64,000 bases of DNA from Nodosilinea nodulosa PCC 7104 (GTDB lineage Bacteria > Cyanobacteriota > Cyanobacteriia > Phormidesmidales > Phormidesmidaceae), in NCBI RefSeq assembly GCF_000309385.1, contig NZ_JH976538.1:511672-575671 (forward strand). The letters are read 5' to 3'. The notes below the pieces were generated by a model. It was not told where the DNA came from and made no database searches. It saw only the letters and a list, made by a program, of their open reading frames with translations. Each line of letters opens with the position of its first letter. Position 1 is the first letter of the stretch. This document shows, piece after piece, positions 40,629 through 50,036 of this stretch. A program made the position numbers and the translations under genes.

Positions 40629-43600
40629 ATGTTCACCCACGTCAAGCCCACTGTGCGCCACATTGCCCCCGATGACCTCAACGGGCGGCGTCTGGTTAAG
40701 GTGGTCTATGTGGTTCTAGAGCCTCAATACCAGAGCTCTCTGTCCTCGGCCATCCGCTCAATCAACAGCCGCAATTCCCAGGTGGCGTTCGAAGTCAGCG
40801 GCTATCTAATCGAGGAGTTGCGCGACGCCAACAACTACGCGGCGTTCAAGCAGGATGTGGCCGAGGCCAATGTCTTCATCGCCTCGCTAATTTTTATCGA
40901 AGACCTGGCCGACAAGGTGGTGGAGGCCGTCGCCCCCGTGCGCGACCAGCTCGACGTGGCCGTGTGCTTCCCCTCCATGCCCCAGGTAATGCGCCTCAAC
41001 AAGATGGGCAGCTTCTCCATGGCGCAGCTGGGCCAGTCGAAGAGCATGATTGGCTCCTTCATGAAAAAGCGCAAGGAGAAGTCCGGCGCGGGCTTCCAGG
41101 ACGCCATGCTGAAGCTGCTGCGCACCCTGCCCACGGTGCTCAAGTACCTGCCGGTGGAAAAGGCCCAGGACGCCCGCAACTTCATGCTCAGCTTCCAGTA
41201 CTGGCTGGGCGGCTCGCCCGAGAACCTGGAAAACTTCTTCTTAATGCTGGCCGATCGCTACGTGATCACCGACAGCGCGATCGAGGGGGCACCCCAGGCC
41301 GAAAGCATCGACTACGAAGAGCCGGTCACCTACCCCGACATGGGCATCTGGCACCCCATGGCCCCCACCATGTTCGAGGACATCAAAGAGTACCTCAACT
41401 GGCACAGCTCCCGCCGCGACATTTCTGAGGATCTGAGGGATCCCCTCGCCCCTACCATTGGCCTGGTGCTGCAGCGCACCCACCTGGTGACGGGCGATGA
41501 GGCCCACTACGTGGCCATGGTGCAGGAGTTTGAGTACATGGGGGCAAAGGTGATCCCCGTGTTTGCGGGCGGTCTCGATTTCTCCAAGCCGGTCGATGCC
41601 TACTTCTTTGACCCGGTGGATAACACCAAGACCATTGTCGATGCGGTAGTCTCCCTCACCGGCTTTGCCCTGGTGGGTGGCCCGGCGCGGCAGGATCACC
41701 CCAAGGCGATCGAAACCCTGAAGCGGCTCAACCGGCCTTACATGGTGGCCCTGCCCCTGGTGTTCCAGACCACCGAGGAGTGGGAAGACAGCGACCTGGG
41801 CCTGCACCCAATTCAGGTGGCGCTACAGATGGCAATCCCCGAGCTGGATGGGGCGATCGAGCCGATCGTGCTGTCGGGCCGAGATGGATTAACTGGGCGC
41901 GCCATTTCCCTGCAAGACCGGATTGAATCGATTACCCAGCGGGCGATGAAGTGGGCCAACCTGCGCCGCAAGCCCAAGCTCGACAAAAAGCTGGCCATCA
42001 CCGTGTTCAGCTTTCCTCCCGATAAGGGCAATGTGGGCACCGCCGCCTATCTGGACGTGTTCGGCTCGATCTATAAAGTGCTGGAGGCGATGAAGCAGAA
42101 CGGCTACGACGTTCAGGATTTGCCCGAGTCGCCGGAAGCGCTGCTCCAGGAAGTCATCCACGACGCCCAGGCCCAGTACAAGAGCCCCGAGCTGAACATC
42201 GCCTACCGCATGCCGGTGCGCGAGTATCAGGCCCTGACCCCGTATGCCGAGCGGCTGGAAGAAAACTGGGGTCCCCCGCCGGGCAACCTCAACACCGACG
42301 GCGAAAACCTGCTGGTCTACGGCAAGGCCTTTGGCAATGTGTTCATTGGCGTGCAGCCCACCTTTGGCTACGAGGGCGACCCGATGCGGCTGCTGTTCTC
42401 CCGCTCGGCCAGCCCCCACCACGGCTTTGCCGCCTACTACACCTTTTTGAACAAAATCTGGGGCGCGGATGCGGTGCTGCACTTTGGCACCCACGGCTCG
42501 CTGGAGTTCATGCCCGGTAAGCAGATGGGCATGTCGGGCACCTGCTACCCCGACAACCTGATCGGCAGCATCCCCAACCTCTACTACTACGCCGCCAACA
42601 ATCCCTCCGAGGCGACCATCGCCAAGCGCCGGGGCTACGCCGAAACCATCAGCTACCTGACTCCCCCCGCTGAGAATGCGGGGTTGTATAAGGGGCTGAA
42701 GGAGCTGAGCGAGCTGATCGGCTCCTACCAGAGCAACAAAGAGAGTGGCCGCGCGGTGCAGATCGTCAATGCGATCATCGAAACGGCGCGAATCTGCAAC
42801 CTGGATCGGGATGTGGAGCTACCCGAAGGGGATACGGGCGAACTTTCCAACGAAGAACGCGACAACCTAGTGGGCAAGATCTACATCAAGCTGATGGAGA
42901 TCGAGTCGCGGCTGCTGCCCTGCGGGCTGCATGTGGTGGGCAAGCCGCCCACAGCGGAAGAGGCGATCGCCACCTTGGTCAACATCGCCAGCCTCGATCG
43001 CGAGGAAGACGGCATGAAGAGCCTCCAGCGCCTGATTGCCGAGAGCATTGGGCGGGATATTGGTGACATTTACGGCAACAGCGATCGCGGCGTCCTGGCC
43101 GACGTGCAGCTGCTCTACGACATCAACCAGGGGGTGCGCGCCGCCGTGGCCGCCCTCGTCCACGAGCAGATCGACGCCGAAGGGCGAGTCTCCATGGTGT
43201 CGCGGCTGAATTTCCTCAATATTGGCCGCAAAGAACCCTGGATCAAGGCGCTCCACGACGCGGGCTATCCCAAGGTCGATGGCGAAGCGATCAAGCCTCT
43301 GATGGAGTACCTGGAATTTTGCCTGGAGCAGATCTGCGCCGACAACGAGCTGGGTGCCCTGCTGCAAGCCCTAGAAGGCGAATACCTGCTTCCCGGCCCC
43401 GGCGGCGACCCCATCCGCAACCCCGACGTGCTGCCCACGGGCAAAAACATCCACGCCCTCGATCCCCAGTCCATCCCCACCACGGCGGCGGTACAGTCAG
43501 CCAAAATCGTGGTCGATCGCCTGCTAGAGCGCCAGCGGCAGGAAAACAACGGCGCCTACCCCGAAACCATCGCCACCGTGCTCTGGGGCACCGACAACAT

Positions 43601-44627
43601 CAAGACCTATGGCGAATCCCTGGCCCAGATGATGTGGTTTGTCGGCGTCAAGCCCCTGCCCGACTCCCTGGGGCGGGTCAACAAGCTGGAGCTGATTCCC
43701 CTCGAAGAGCTGGGTCGGCCCCGGGTTGATATTGTGGTCAACTGTTCTGGGGTGTTCCGCGACCTGTTCATCAACCAGATGGCTCTGCTCGATCGCGCCG
43801 TCAAAATGGCCGCCGAAGCCGACGAGCCCCTGGAGATGAACTTCGTCCGCAAGCACGCCCTGGAGCAGGCCGCCGAGATGGGCCTTTCGGTGCGAGAAGC
43901 CGCCACCCGCATCTTCTCCAACGCCTCTGGCTCCTACTCCTCCAACATCAACCTGGCGGTGGAGAACAGCACCTGGGAGAACGAGGCCGAACTCCAGGAA
44001 ATGTACCTGAAGCGCAAATCCTTTGCCTTCAACTCCGACAACCCCGGCGTCATGGACAGCAATCGGGGCCTGTTTGAGTCGGCCCTCAAGACAGCGGAGG
44101 CCACCTTCCAAAACCTCGACTCATCGGAAATTTCCCTTACCGATGTGTCGCATTACTTCGACTCAGACCCCACCAAGCTGGTGGCCTCGCTGCGCGAAGA
44201 CGGCAAAGCCCCGGCGGCCTACATCGCCGACACCACCACCGCCAACGCCCAGGTGCGCACCCTGTCGGAAACAGTGCGGCTGGATGCCCGCACCAAAATG
44301 CTCAACCCCAAGTGGTACGAGGGCATGCTCTCCCACGGCTACGAAGGCGTGCGCGAGCTTTCCAAGCGCCTGGTCAACACCATGGGCTGGTCGGCCACCG
44401 CTGGCGCAGTGGACAACTGGGTCTACGAAGACGTGAACACCACCTTCATTCAAGACCCGGAGATGTGCAAACGGCTGATGGATCTCAACCCCAACTCTTT
44501 CCGCCGCATGGTTTCGACCCTGCTGGAGGTAAACGGGCGCGGCTACTGGGAAACCAGCGACGAAAATCTGGAGAAGCTCCAGGAGCTATATCAGGAAGTT
44601 GAAGACCGTATCGAAGGTGTGGAGTAG
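40629..44627 (+). CDS. chlH: Magnesium chelatase subunit ChlH
   Basis: Large porphyrin-binding subunit, 1332 residues, the usual length for cyanobacterial ChlH. With ChlI and ChlD it inserts Mg2+ into protoporphyrin IX, the first step specific to chlorophyll synthesis. Diagnostic blocks are VYVVLEPQYQSSLSSAIRS (N-terminal domain), VLHFGTHGSLEFMPGKQMG, VLWGTDNIKTYGESLAQ and YSSNINLAVENSTWENE, with WSATAGAVDNWVYED near the end. AAAGGAG precedes the ATG. No other chl gene is near; the next feature is an IS5 fragment. Confidence 0.98.
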   Translation: MFTHVKPTVRHIAPDDLNGRRLVKVVYVVLEPQYQSSLSSAIRSINSRNSQVAFEVSGYLIEELRDANNYAAFKQDVAEANVFIASLIFIEDLADKVVEAVAPVRDQLDVAVCFPSMPQVMRLNKMGSFSMAQLGQSKSMIGSFMKKRKEKSGAGFQDAMLKLLRTLPTVLKYLPVEKAQDARNFMLSFQYWLGGSPENLENFFLMLADRYVITDSAIEGAPQAESIDYEEPVTYPDMGIWHPMAPTMFEDIKEYLNWHSSRRDISEDLRDPLAPTIGLVLQRTHLVTGDEAHYVAMVQEFEYMGAKVIPVFAGGLDFSKPVDAYFFDPVDNTKTIVDAVVSLTGFALVGGPARQDHPKAIETLKRLNRPYMVALPLVFQTTEEWEDSDLGLHPIQVALQMAIPELDGAIEPIVLSGRDGLTGRAISLQDRIESITQRAMKWANLRRKPKLDKKLAITVFSFPPDKGNVGTAAYLDVFGSIYKVLEAMKQNGYDVQDLPESPEALLQEVIHDAQAQYKSPELNIAYRMPVREYQALTPYAERLEENWGPPPGNLNTDGENLLVYGKAFGNVFIGVQPTFGYEGDPMRLLFSRSASPHHGFAAYYTFLNKIWGADAVLHFGTHGSLEFMPGKQMGMSGTCYPDNLIGSIPNLYYYAANNPSEATIAKRRGYAETISYLTPPAENAGLYKGLKELSELIGSYQSNKESGRAVQIVNAIIETARICNLDRDVELPEGDTGELSNEERDNLVGKIYIKLMEIESRLLPCGLHVVGKPPTAEEAIATLVNIASLDREEDGMKSLQRLIAESIGRDIGDIYGNSDRGVLADVQLLYDINQGVRAAVAALVHEQIDAEGRVSMVSRLNFLNIGRKEPWIKALHDAGYPKVDGEAIKPLMEYLEFCLEQICADNELGALLQALEGEYLLPGPGGDPIRNPDVLPTGKNIHALDPQSIPTTAAVQSAKIVVDRLLERQRQENNGAYPETIATVLWGTDNIKTYGESLAQMMWFVGVKPLPDSLGRVNKLELIPLEELGRPRVDIVVNCSGVFRDLFINQMALLDRAVKMAAEADEPLEMNFVRKHALEQAAEMGLSVREAATRIFSNASGSYSSNINLAVENSTWENEAELQEMYLKRKSFAFNSDNPGVMDSNRGLFESALKTAEATFQNLDSSEISLTDVSHYFDSDPTKLVASLREDGKAPAAYIADTTTANAQVRTLSETVRLDARTKMLNPKWYEGMLSHGYEGVRELSKRLVNTMGWSATAGAVDNWVYEDVNTTFIQDPEMCKRLMDLNPNSFRRMVSTLLEVNGRGYWETSDENLEKLQELYQEVEDRIEGVE

Positions 44628-44736
44628 GCTTCTGCTGAATAGCTAATTGAGAGGGTGCTTTAAAAGTCAGTCAATGGGTAAAAAAGCTCACTCTGTGTAA
44701 GTTGCAGATAGAAGTCAGCAACGCCGGAGTGAGACA

Positions 44737-45132
44737 ATGGGTAAAGACTACCCCAGCAACTTAACTTGTTCGCAATACGAGTTGCTGGGTATCTTACTGC
44801 CTGATGCCAAACTAGGCGGACGATTTCGCAGCGTGGATCTGTGGGAGGTGTTCAATGCCATGATTTATCTCCTGGTAAAAAGGTGTCGTTGGCGAGCCTT
44901 GCCAGGAGACTTTCCGTCATGGCACATGGTGTACACTTCCTTCCGGGCCTGGCGCAAGGACGGTACGTGGGTCGTCATTCATGACCACTTACGCGAGTGG
45001 ACTCGCCTTGAGCAAGACCGGCATCGCCAGCCCTCCGAGGCCGTCATCGATAGCCAGAGCGTGAAAAGCGCGGCAATGGTGCATGAGGCCGTTGGCTATG
45101 ATGCCGATACTATGGCATTGGCGGCAAGGTAG
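44737..45132 (+). pseudogene. IS5-family transposase, N-terminal fragment
   Basis: Starts with ATG after a typical left end (GGGTAAAAAAGCTC near 44677). It keeps the N-terminal domain (LVKRCRWRALPGDFPSW, YTSFRAWRKDGTW) and the first catalytic aspartate region (AVIDSQSVKSA). It then runs into non-IS sequence about 30 bases after VGYDAD, so the second D and the E are absent. It cannot be active. It lies between chlH and nfi and may have brought or removed other DNA there. Confidence 0.82.
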
Positions 45133-45166
45133 AGGCTACGGCGTTAGAAATTCCTCGATTTAGCCC

Positions 45167-45877
45167 ATGCAGATTCAGTTTCCAGAGCAATGGCCGACGA
45201 CGCCCGCCGAGGCGATCGCCCTTCAGCAAGCCCTCGCGCCCCAGATCTTGCTTGAAGACCGCCTGCCCGACCCCATTCGCTACGTCGCCGGGGTAGATGC
45301 GGGGTTTGAGGACGAGGGCACCACCACTCGCGCCGCCGTGGTGGTACTGTCGTATCCCGACCTGGCCCCAGTGGATGAGGTGCTGGTGCGGCAGCCGACC
45401 GTCTTTCCCTACGTGCCGGGGCTGCTGTCGTTTCGGGAGGTGCCTGCGGTGCTGGCGGCCCTGGCCCAGCTCAAAACCGAGCCGGATGTGATTCTCTGCG
45501 ATGGTCAGGGTATAGCGCACCCCCGGCGGCTGGGGATTGCGTCGCATTTGGGGTTGTTGTGCGATCGCCCCACGGTTGGCGTGGCCAAGTCGCGCCTGGT
45601 GGGCACCCACACCGAGGTGCCGACCGAAAAAGGGGCCTGGGTACCGCTGAGCGATCGCGGAGAGAGGATTGGAGCCGTACTGCGCAACCGAGCCAACACC
45701 AAACCGCTGTACATTTCACCGGGTCACTACACTACGCTGGAAACCGCGATCGACCTGGTGCTGCGATGCACGACCAAATATCGCCTGCCTGAGACTACCC
45801 GCTATGCCGATCGCCTGGCGTCTTCCGGTACAGCGCGATCGGCGCTAGGGGAAGTGCAGCAGGGGCGATTGTTTTAA
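45167..45877 (+). CDS. nfi: Endonuclease V
   Basis: DNA repair nuclease of 236 residues that cuts beside deaminated bases (hypoxanthine). Catalytic blocks are present: VAGVDAGF (Asp44), FPYVPGLLSFRE and CDGQGIAHPRRLG, with the later GVAKSRL and NTKPLYISPGH. The order and lengths match Nfi, with metal-binding Asp/Glu residues intact. It starts 35 bases after the IS5 fragment stop. Slightly longer than the bacterial mean of 220-230, at the C-terminus. Confidence 0.95.
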   Translation: MQIQFPEQWPTTPAEAIALQQALAPQILLEDRLPDPIRYVAGVDAGFEDEGTTTRAAVVVLSYPDLAPVDEVLVRQPTVFPYVPGLLSFREVPAVLAALAQLKTEPDVILCDGQGIAHPRRLGIASHLGLLCDRPTVGVAKSRLVGTHTEVPTEKGAWVPLSDRGERIGAVLRNRANTKPLYISPGHYTTLETAIDLVLRCTTKYRLPETTRYADRLASSGTARSALGEVQQGRLF

Positions 45878-46241
45878 TTTTCTTCTTAAAGAAATTTCAA
45901 GAAACTACAACTATTTAGCTAAAGTAATTGCAAAGAAATTGGGCATTACATTAGGGGAGAGATGAAAATTTGTTGAAGCAAGATGAGAAATTGATAATAC
46001 TTGGGCATTATAGAAAGCGTAGTAGGTGCTTCAAAACGCGACTCTTATTATTTATTATGCGAGTTTTTTGGTCTGCAAATGCATTTAATAGACCCATAGA
46101 AGGGTAGCGTGAGATGCAGAGTGCCTGGCTTTGTATATTTTGTATATACTTACAAGCGATAAATCTGAACAATGCCCATCACAGCGGATCAAAAAATACT
46201 TGTTTTAACTTTTGAGAAATTCACATAGGTAGGAGAAGGAA
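45878..46241. other. AT-rich gene-free stretch
   Basis: 364 bases, clearly richer in A and T than its neighbours. It contains repeated TGTATATTTTGTATATAC (a near-palindrome around 46130-46150) and no frame that I would call. It may hold the promoter of the gene at 46242, which has AGGAGAAGG before its ATG. Confidence 0.45.
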
Positions 46242-46706
46242 ATGTCTGAAATCGATAGCAACACTGAGATTCAAGTGTCCCATGTATTAGATAGGTACAA
46301 GAATCATCTTGAATTTATTGGATACCTTGTTGAAGAAGATGGTGAGACATCAATTTTTGCAAAGCACCATAGAAAGGAAAACCTTCGAATCCTTAAGTTT
46401 GGAGGCGATATAGGTGTTTTGGCTAGGTTGACTTATGCTTTTCCTGCTAGATTTAACCTCGATCCAATCCCACTATATATATACGCTAATGATCTTAATA
46501 ACCAATTTTATTTTATGAAAGCTTGTGTCTCTTCCTTCACTGAAGGTGGATATTTTCTGTGTATGGATTCTGTACTTGAAGGCGGCTATGACAGGAGGAA
46601 TTTCTCAATTTTTCTAGATAACATTGAGCGAGATCTCAATGTCTTTAACGACTACATTAAGACTAAAGATGTATTTTGTCAGGATGAAGGTGGAGAGAAT
46701 AGTTAG
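46242..46706 (+). CDS. Orphan hypothetical protein, AT-rich gene
   Basis: Soluble protein of 154 residues with no signal peptide. The first half is a mixed alpha-beta stretch (FIGYLVEEDGETSIFAKHHR, ILKFGGDIGVLARLTYAF); the second has PLYIYANDLNNQFYFMKACV and FSIFLDNIERDLNVF. The pattern of a helix, a curved sheet and a final helix would suit a YbjN- or secretion-chaperone-like fold, but I make no assignment. AGGAGAAGG lies before the ATG. The AT-rich coding and spacer DNA differs from the surrounding GC-rich genes, which suggests transfer. Confidence 0.7.
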   Translation: MSEIDSNTEIQVSHVLDRYKNHLEFIGYLVEEDGETSIFAKHHRKENLRILKFGGDIGVLARLTYAFPARFNLDPIPLYIYANDLNNQFYFMKACVSSFTEGGYFLCMDSVLEGGYDRRNFSIFLDNIERDLNVFNDYIKTKDVFCQDEGGENS

Positions 46707-46748
46707 CAAAAAGCAAGACACTTGATAGGTCTGAAGTATCAATCACCA

Positions 46749-47006
46749 TTAGTTTGGTAGACCATGCTCGTCATATCCCAAGATTTCGTCTGTGCTGCGA
46801 TTGTCATAGTCAGGTAGGGCAGCGCAGCGCAGCGCAATTTCATTCAGGCGATCGGCTAAGGGGCGCGGCTGCGAAGGGGTTTTGCTGGCCTTGATTTTGG
46901 TCAAAGCCTGTTGAAGCGCCATTTTGACCGCATCACTCAGACTTTGCCCAGTTAGTTCAGCCAGTTCCTTTGCCATGCTACGAGCTTGGGGATCGGTGAT
47001 ATCCAT
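46749..47006 (-). CDS. VapB-type antitoxin without a toxin
   Basis: 85-residue protein: MDITDPQARSMAKELAELTG, SLSDAVKMALQQALTKI, then a C-terminal STDEILGYDEHGLPN. This is the pattern of VapB antitoxins of the PSK-operon factor family (PF07704). A VapC toxin normally overlaps the antitoxin's 3' end, but the next 40 bases hold none and the neighbour runs toward it. It is therefore orphan; either a relic or an antitoxin acting in trans. The ATG at 47006 is preferred over a GTG 6 bases earlier. Confidence 0.8.
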   Translation of the reverse strand: MDITDPQARSMAKELAELTGQSLSDAVKMALQQALTKIKASKTPSQPRPLADRLNEIALRCAALPDYDNRSTDEILGYDEHGLPN

Positions 47007-47079
47007 GCCCACTAGAAGCCCTGATTAACTAATGGTGCTATTTTACTTCCTCCAGGAAAGTCTCAGTAACACGCTCCTG

Positions 47080-48009
47080 TTACCGCCCTAGACGGCTTAG
47101 TAGACTGCCTGCTTTACGACCCAGTATTTCCATGGGAGAAGGCGCTACCGCCGGGATCTCCACCGGGCGGCTGTCGGGGTCGCGCAGGTAGCGGTAGTAG
47201 GCCCAGATATCCCAGTAGGGGCAGCCCGGCTGAATGCGGTAGCCCGCCCAGTGGAGATAATCCAGCGGCTTGTTCACATTGGGATCGCTCAGCGTCATGG
47301 CCTGCTGCACAAAGTGGGGACTACCAGCCCAGTTGCCGGGGCCGCCACCGGGCTGGCGCACCAGGTTAAACCGGCGGGCCATGCGCTTGAGAATCAGGTA
47401 GTTGATGATCGGCTGGTCGGAGGTTTTTTCGGAGAAGTCAAAGTAGTCGGGGTGGGCGGCGCATTCGGCAAAGGTGTCGTAGAGGTCTTGCTCGCTGACC
47501 AGCCCTTTTTTTGACCCCCAAAAGCCGCAGTTGAACATATCCTCTAGTTCGGCGGCGGTGAAGACCCCCTGCTCGACAATGGCGGGGGCAAACACGTTGC
47601 GAATGCCGCCCCGGTGCTGGTAGTCGTAGCTGATGAAGTCGTAGTTGTCGAGGTAGTCGAGCACCTTGGCGATCGCGCTAAACACCACCACATCGGTGTC
47701 GATGTAGAGAAAGCGATCGAAGGGGCCAAACCAGCAGACCTGCTTGCGAAACTGGTTGGGCCGGGCAAAAAATCCCTCGCCAAAGATGCCGTGCAGATTT
47801 TCCGACAACCGCTGAATAAAGGCCAGGCCGGGGTAGACCTCCACGCCGTAGTCGCGGCCCAGCACCGCCGCCACCTGATGGTAGTCGTCGTTGTAGGGAA
47901 TCAGCATCACCGGAATGCTGGGGTCGTGGGCGCGAATGCTGTTGAGGCAGGCGATCGCATGATCGATCACCTTGTCGTTGGCTGTAATGTAAATGCCGCG
48001 CGAAGTCAT
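47080..48009 (-). CDS. Npun_R2821-like glycosyltransferase-like protein, copy 1
   Basis: Soluble 309-residue protein with a GT-A-like fold. The start (RGIYITANDKVIDHAIACLN) and the FDRFLYIDTDVVVFS block with a DTD motif (metal and sugar-nucleotide binding) resemble GT8-type enzymes. A further block is YDFISYDYQHRGG. I link it to the cyanobacterial family called Npun_R2821/R2823. Copy 2 follows upstream with 8 bases between them. Probably acts in the synthesis of a surface glycan together with the neighbouring transferases; donor and acceptor unknown. Confidence 0.8.
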   Translation of the reverse strand: MTSRGIYITANDKVIDHAIACLNSIRAHDPSIPVMLIPYNDDYHQVAAVLGRDYGVEVYPGLAFIQRLSENLHGIFGEGFFARPNQFRKQVCWFGPFDRFLYIDTDVVVFSAIAKVLDYLDNYDFISYDYQHRGGIRNVFAPAIVEQGVFTAAELEDMFNCGFWGSKKGLVSEQDLYDTFAECAAHPDYFDFSEKTSDQPIINYLILKRMARRFNLVRQPGGGPGNWAGSPHFVQQAMTLSDPNVNKPLDYLHWAGYRIQPGCPYWDIWAYYRYLRDPDSRPVEIPAVAPSPMEILGRKAGSLLSRLGR

Positions 48010-48017
48010 AGCAATCC

Positions 48018-49007
48018 TCAGGGGAGCAACTGGGCCAGGGGTTTTAGGTACCGTCGCCAGCCTTGGGGCTTGGCTGTTACCAGTTTGCCCAGCAGAGCCG
48101 GGCGGGTCTCAGGACTGTGCAGATAGCGGTAGTGCAAGAACAGGTCGCGGTAGGGCAAATCTATGTTCTCGCCGTTGCAGAGACGGGTGAAGAGTTTGGA
48201 CGATAGGCCAATATAGTGCAGGTACAGCAGCGGCACGCCTTTGTCGTAGACCCGATGATTCTCAATAGTGAAGTGGCTGGAGGTGACCGAGTTGCCGGTG
48301 CGTTGCTCTAGTGGCAGCGTCAGCGCCAGGTTGCAGGAGTTCACTCCGTTCCGCATCACCAGGTAATTGAGAATGGTCTGGTCGGGGGCCATCGGGTACA
48401 GCACCGCCGCTTCCCCAGATGTCAGCCAACTTAGGATGTCTTGGCCCCGATCGGGATCAAACAGCCCCCGACGGCTGGCGTAGAACCCCGAACAAAACGC
48501 CTGCCGCTGCACCTGCTCCGCCGGAAACAGCTTTTCCATCCAGCCAGAATTCACGTCGTACACGTGACTTAGGTCTTTGTGCTGAAAGTCGTAGGTGACC
48601 CAGTCGTAATCATTCAGCGCGTTGAATACCAGGGCCGGATCGCTCAGCAGCAGGGTGTCGGCATCCATATACATGAAGCGATCGCAGGGGCCGTCGAAGG
48701 CACAGAAGCGGCGGTGAGTGCCCATGCGGTGCACGCCCGCACTGCCGATCGCATCCCACTGCTGCCGGGCCGTGGGATGGGTGGCCCAAATTTGCGCCAC
48801 CCAGGCATCCCATCGCTGAATGGCGGCGGCGTTTTCGTAGAGGGTGACATTGGGCCGCGATCGCACCAGTTCCCGCAGCCGATCCACCCGATCGTCGTAG
48901 GGGTAGATGCACACCGGCATCCCTGGGGCGAAGACCTCGATGCTGTTGATCAGGGCAACGATTTGGTCATAGACGCGATCGTTGCCGAGGGTACAAATGC
49001 CGTCCAT
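48018..49007 (-). CDS. Npun_R2821-like glycosyltransferase-like protein, copy 2
   Basis: 329 residues, paralogous to copy 1: DGICTLGNDRVYDQIVALIN at the start, CDRFMYMDADTLLLSDPALV with a DAD motif, and YDWVTYDFQHKDLSHVYD. Relative to copy 1, it has an insertion between the first helix and the DxD. The two genes lie in tandem with an 8-base gap and are surely co-transcribed. The acidic metal-binding triad is kept in both, so both may be active. Function is inferred from fold and context. Confidence 0.8.
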   Translation of the reverse strand: MDGICTLGNDRVYDQIVALINSIEVFAPGMPVCIYPYDDRVDRLRELVRSRPNVTLYENAAAIQRWDAWVAQIWATHPTARQQWDAIGSAGVHRMGTHRRFCAFDGPCDRFMYMDADTLLLSDPALVFNALNDYDWVTYDFQHKDLSHVYDVNSGWMEKLFPAEQVQRQAFCSGFYASRRGLFDPDRGQDILSWLTSGEAAVLYPMAPDQTILNYLVMRNGVNSCNLALTLPLEQRTGNSVTSSHFTIENHRVYDKGVPLLYLHYIGLSSKLFTRLCNGENIDLPYRDLFLHYRYLHSPETRPALLGKLVTAKPQGWRRYLKPLAQLLP

Positions 49008-49296
49008 AGCGCTGTCTGACTGCCTATCGTTGGTTGGTACAAAGCTCTACAGAGAAGTTGCCCATTCCCCAGCCCGAAGTGCAAGAGAGACCTGTTCTTT
49101 TCAAAAAAAGGGGTTTTTGGCGTGCCCCCTGATGCCAGGTAAGGGATCGCCAAAACACCTAATTTTCTGTGAGGAGGAGGGCCGCGATTTTTTGCCTTGC
49201 CCGGATGCCTATGGTATTGGCAACCTCAGGAAATCGGTAGGGTTGACAGATTCTAGAATGGGGCTGGAGCTGCGATTCTCTGGATATGGTTTGCCC

Positions 49297-49713
49297 ATGG
49301 CTGCCAAAGACCTGTTTCACGATGCCGTCAAACGCGCCCTCGAAAAAGACGGCTGGACAATTACCGACGATCCCCTGTTTCTGCGCTTTGGTGGGCTGGA
49401 GATGTACATTGACCTCGGGGCAGAGCGCATTTTTGCTGCTGAACGCAACAACGAAAAAATTGCCGTTGAGGTCAAAAGCTTTGTGGCTCCCTCCACCGCT
49501 ACCGAATTTAGTACCGCCCTGGGCCAGTTTCTCAAATATCAGCTTGCCCTAGAGGCGGTCGAAGCTGACCGACGGCTTTATCTGGCCGTGCCGATGGATA
49601 CCTACCGCGATTTCTTCACGCTGGAACTACCACGATTGCTGGTCGAGCGTTACTGTGTGCATCTAATTGTCTACGATCCAGAGGAGGAGGTGATTACCCA
49701 ATGGCAGACGTGA
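49297..49713 (+). CDS. xisH: XisH-family protein
   Basis: 138-residue protein of the XisH family, first described as needed for excision of the fdxN element in heterocyst formers. The start MAAKDLFHDAVKRALEKDGW is diagnostic, and the EMYIDLGAERIFAAERNNE region with IAVEVKSF gives an E-D-ExK arrangement of a PD-(D/E)xK nuclease. The ATG at 49297 was chosen from the family start; a longer frame upstream has no family match. It overlaps xisI by 13 bases. No excision element boundary is visible, and xisHI pairs are common in non-heterocystous species. Confidence 0.93.
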   Translation: MAAKDLFHDAVKRALEKDGWTITDDPLFLRFGGLEMYIDLGAERIFAAERNNEKIAVEVKSFVAPSTATEFSTALGQFLKYQLALEAVEADRRLYLAVPMDTYRDFFTLELPRLLVERYCVHLIVYDPEEEVITQWQT

Positions 49714-50036
49714 ACCACTACCGCCAGCTTGTTCAAGAGCTGTTGCAGGAATATAGCGATATCAGAGCTAACCACGAAGCGGTTGACGCTGAGGCGATTT
49801 TTGACCTTCAGCGAGACAGGTACCAAGTCGTCCACGTGGGCTGGTCGAACAAGCGGCGGGTCTACGGCTGCGTACTGCATGTCGATATCAAAGACGGCAA
49901 AATCTGGATACAGCACGACGGCACCGAGGGTGGCATTGCCAACGAACTAGTCGATCGCGGCGTGCCGAAGCACGACATTGTGCTGGGGTTTCACTCGCCC
50001 TTTAAGCGTCAGTTCACCGAGTTTGCCGTGGGCTAG
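49701..50036 (+). CDS. xisI: XisI-family protein
   Basis: 111-residue partner of XisH. Diagnostic blocks are HYRQLVQELLQEYSDI, FDLQRDRYQVVHVGW, DGKIWIQHDGTEGGIANEL and KHDIVLGFHSPFKRQ at the C-terminus. It is coupled to xisH by overlap (start inside the xisH end), so both are made together. XisI is thought to act with XisH as a regulator or nuclease partner. The pair is inserted between two glycosyltransferase runs that read the other way; its stop overlaps the end of the GT10 gene. Confidence 0.93.
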   Translation: MADVNHYRQLVQELLQEYSDIRANHEAVDAEAIFDLQRDRYQVVHVGWSNKRRVYGCVLHVDIKDGKIWIQHDGTEGGIANELVDRGVPKHDIVLGFHSPFKRQFTEFAVG

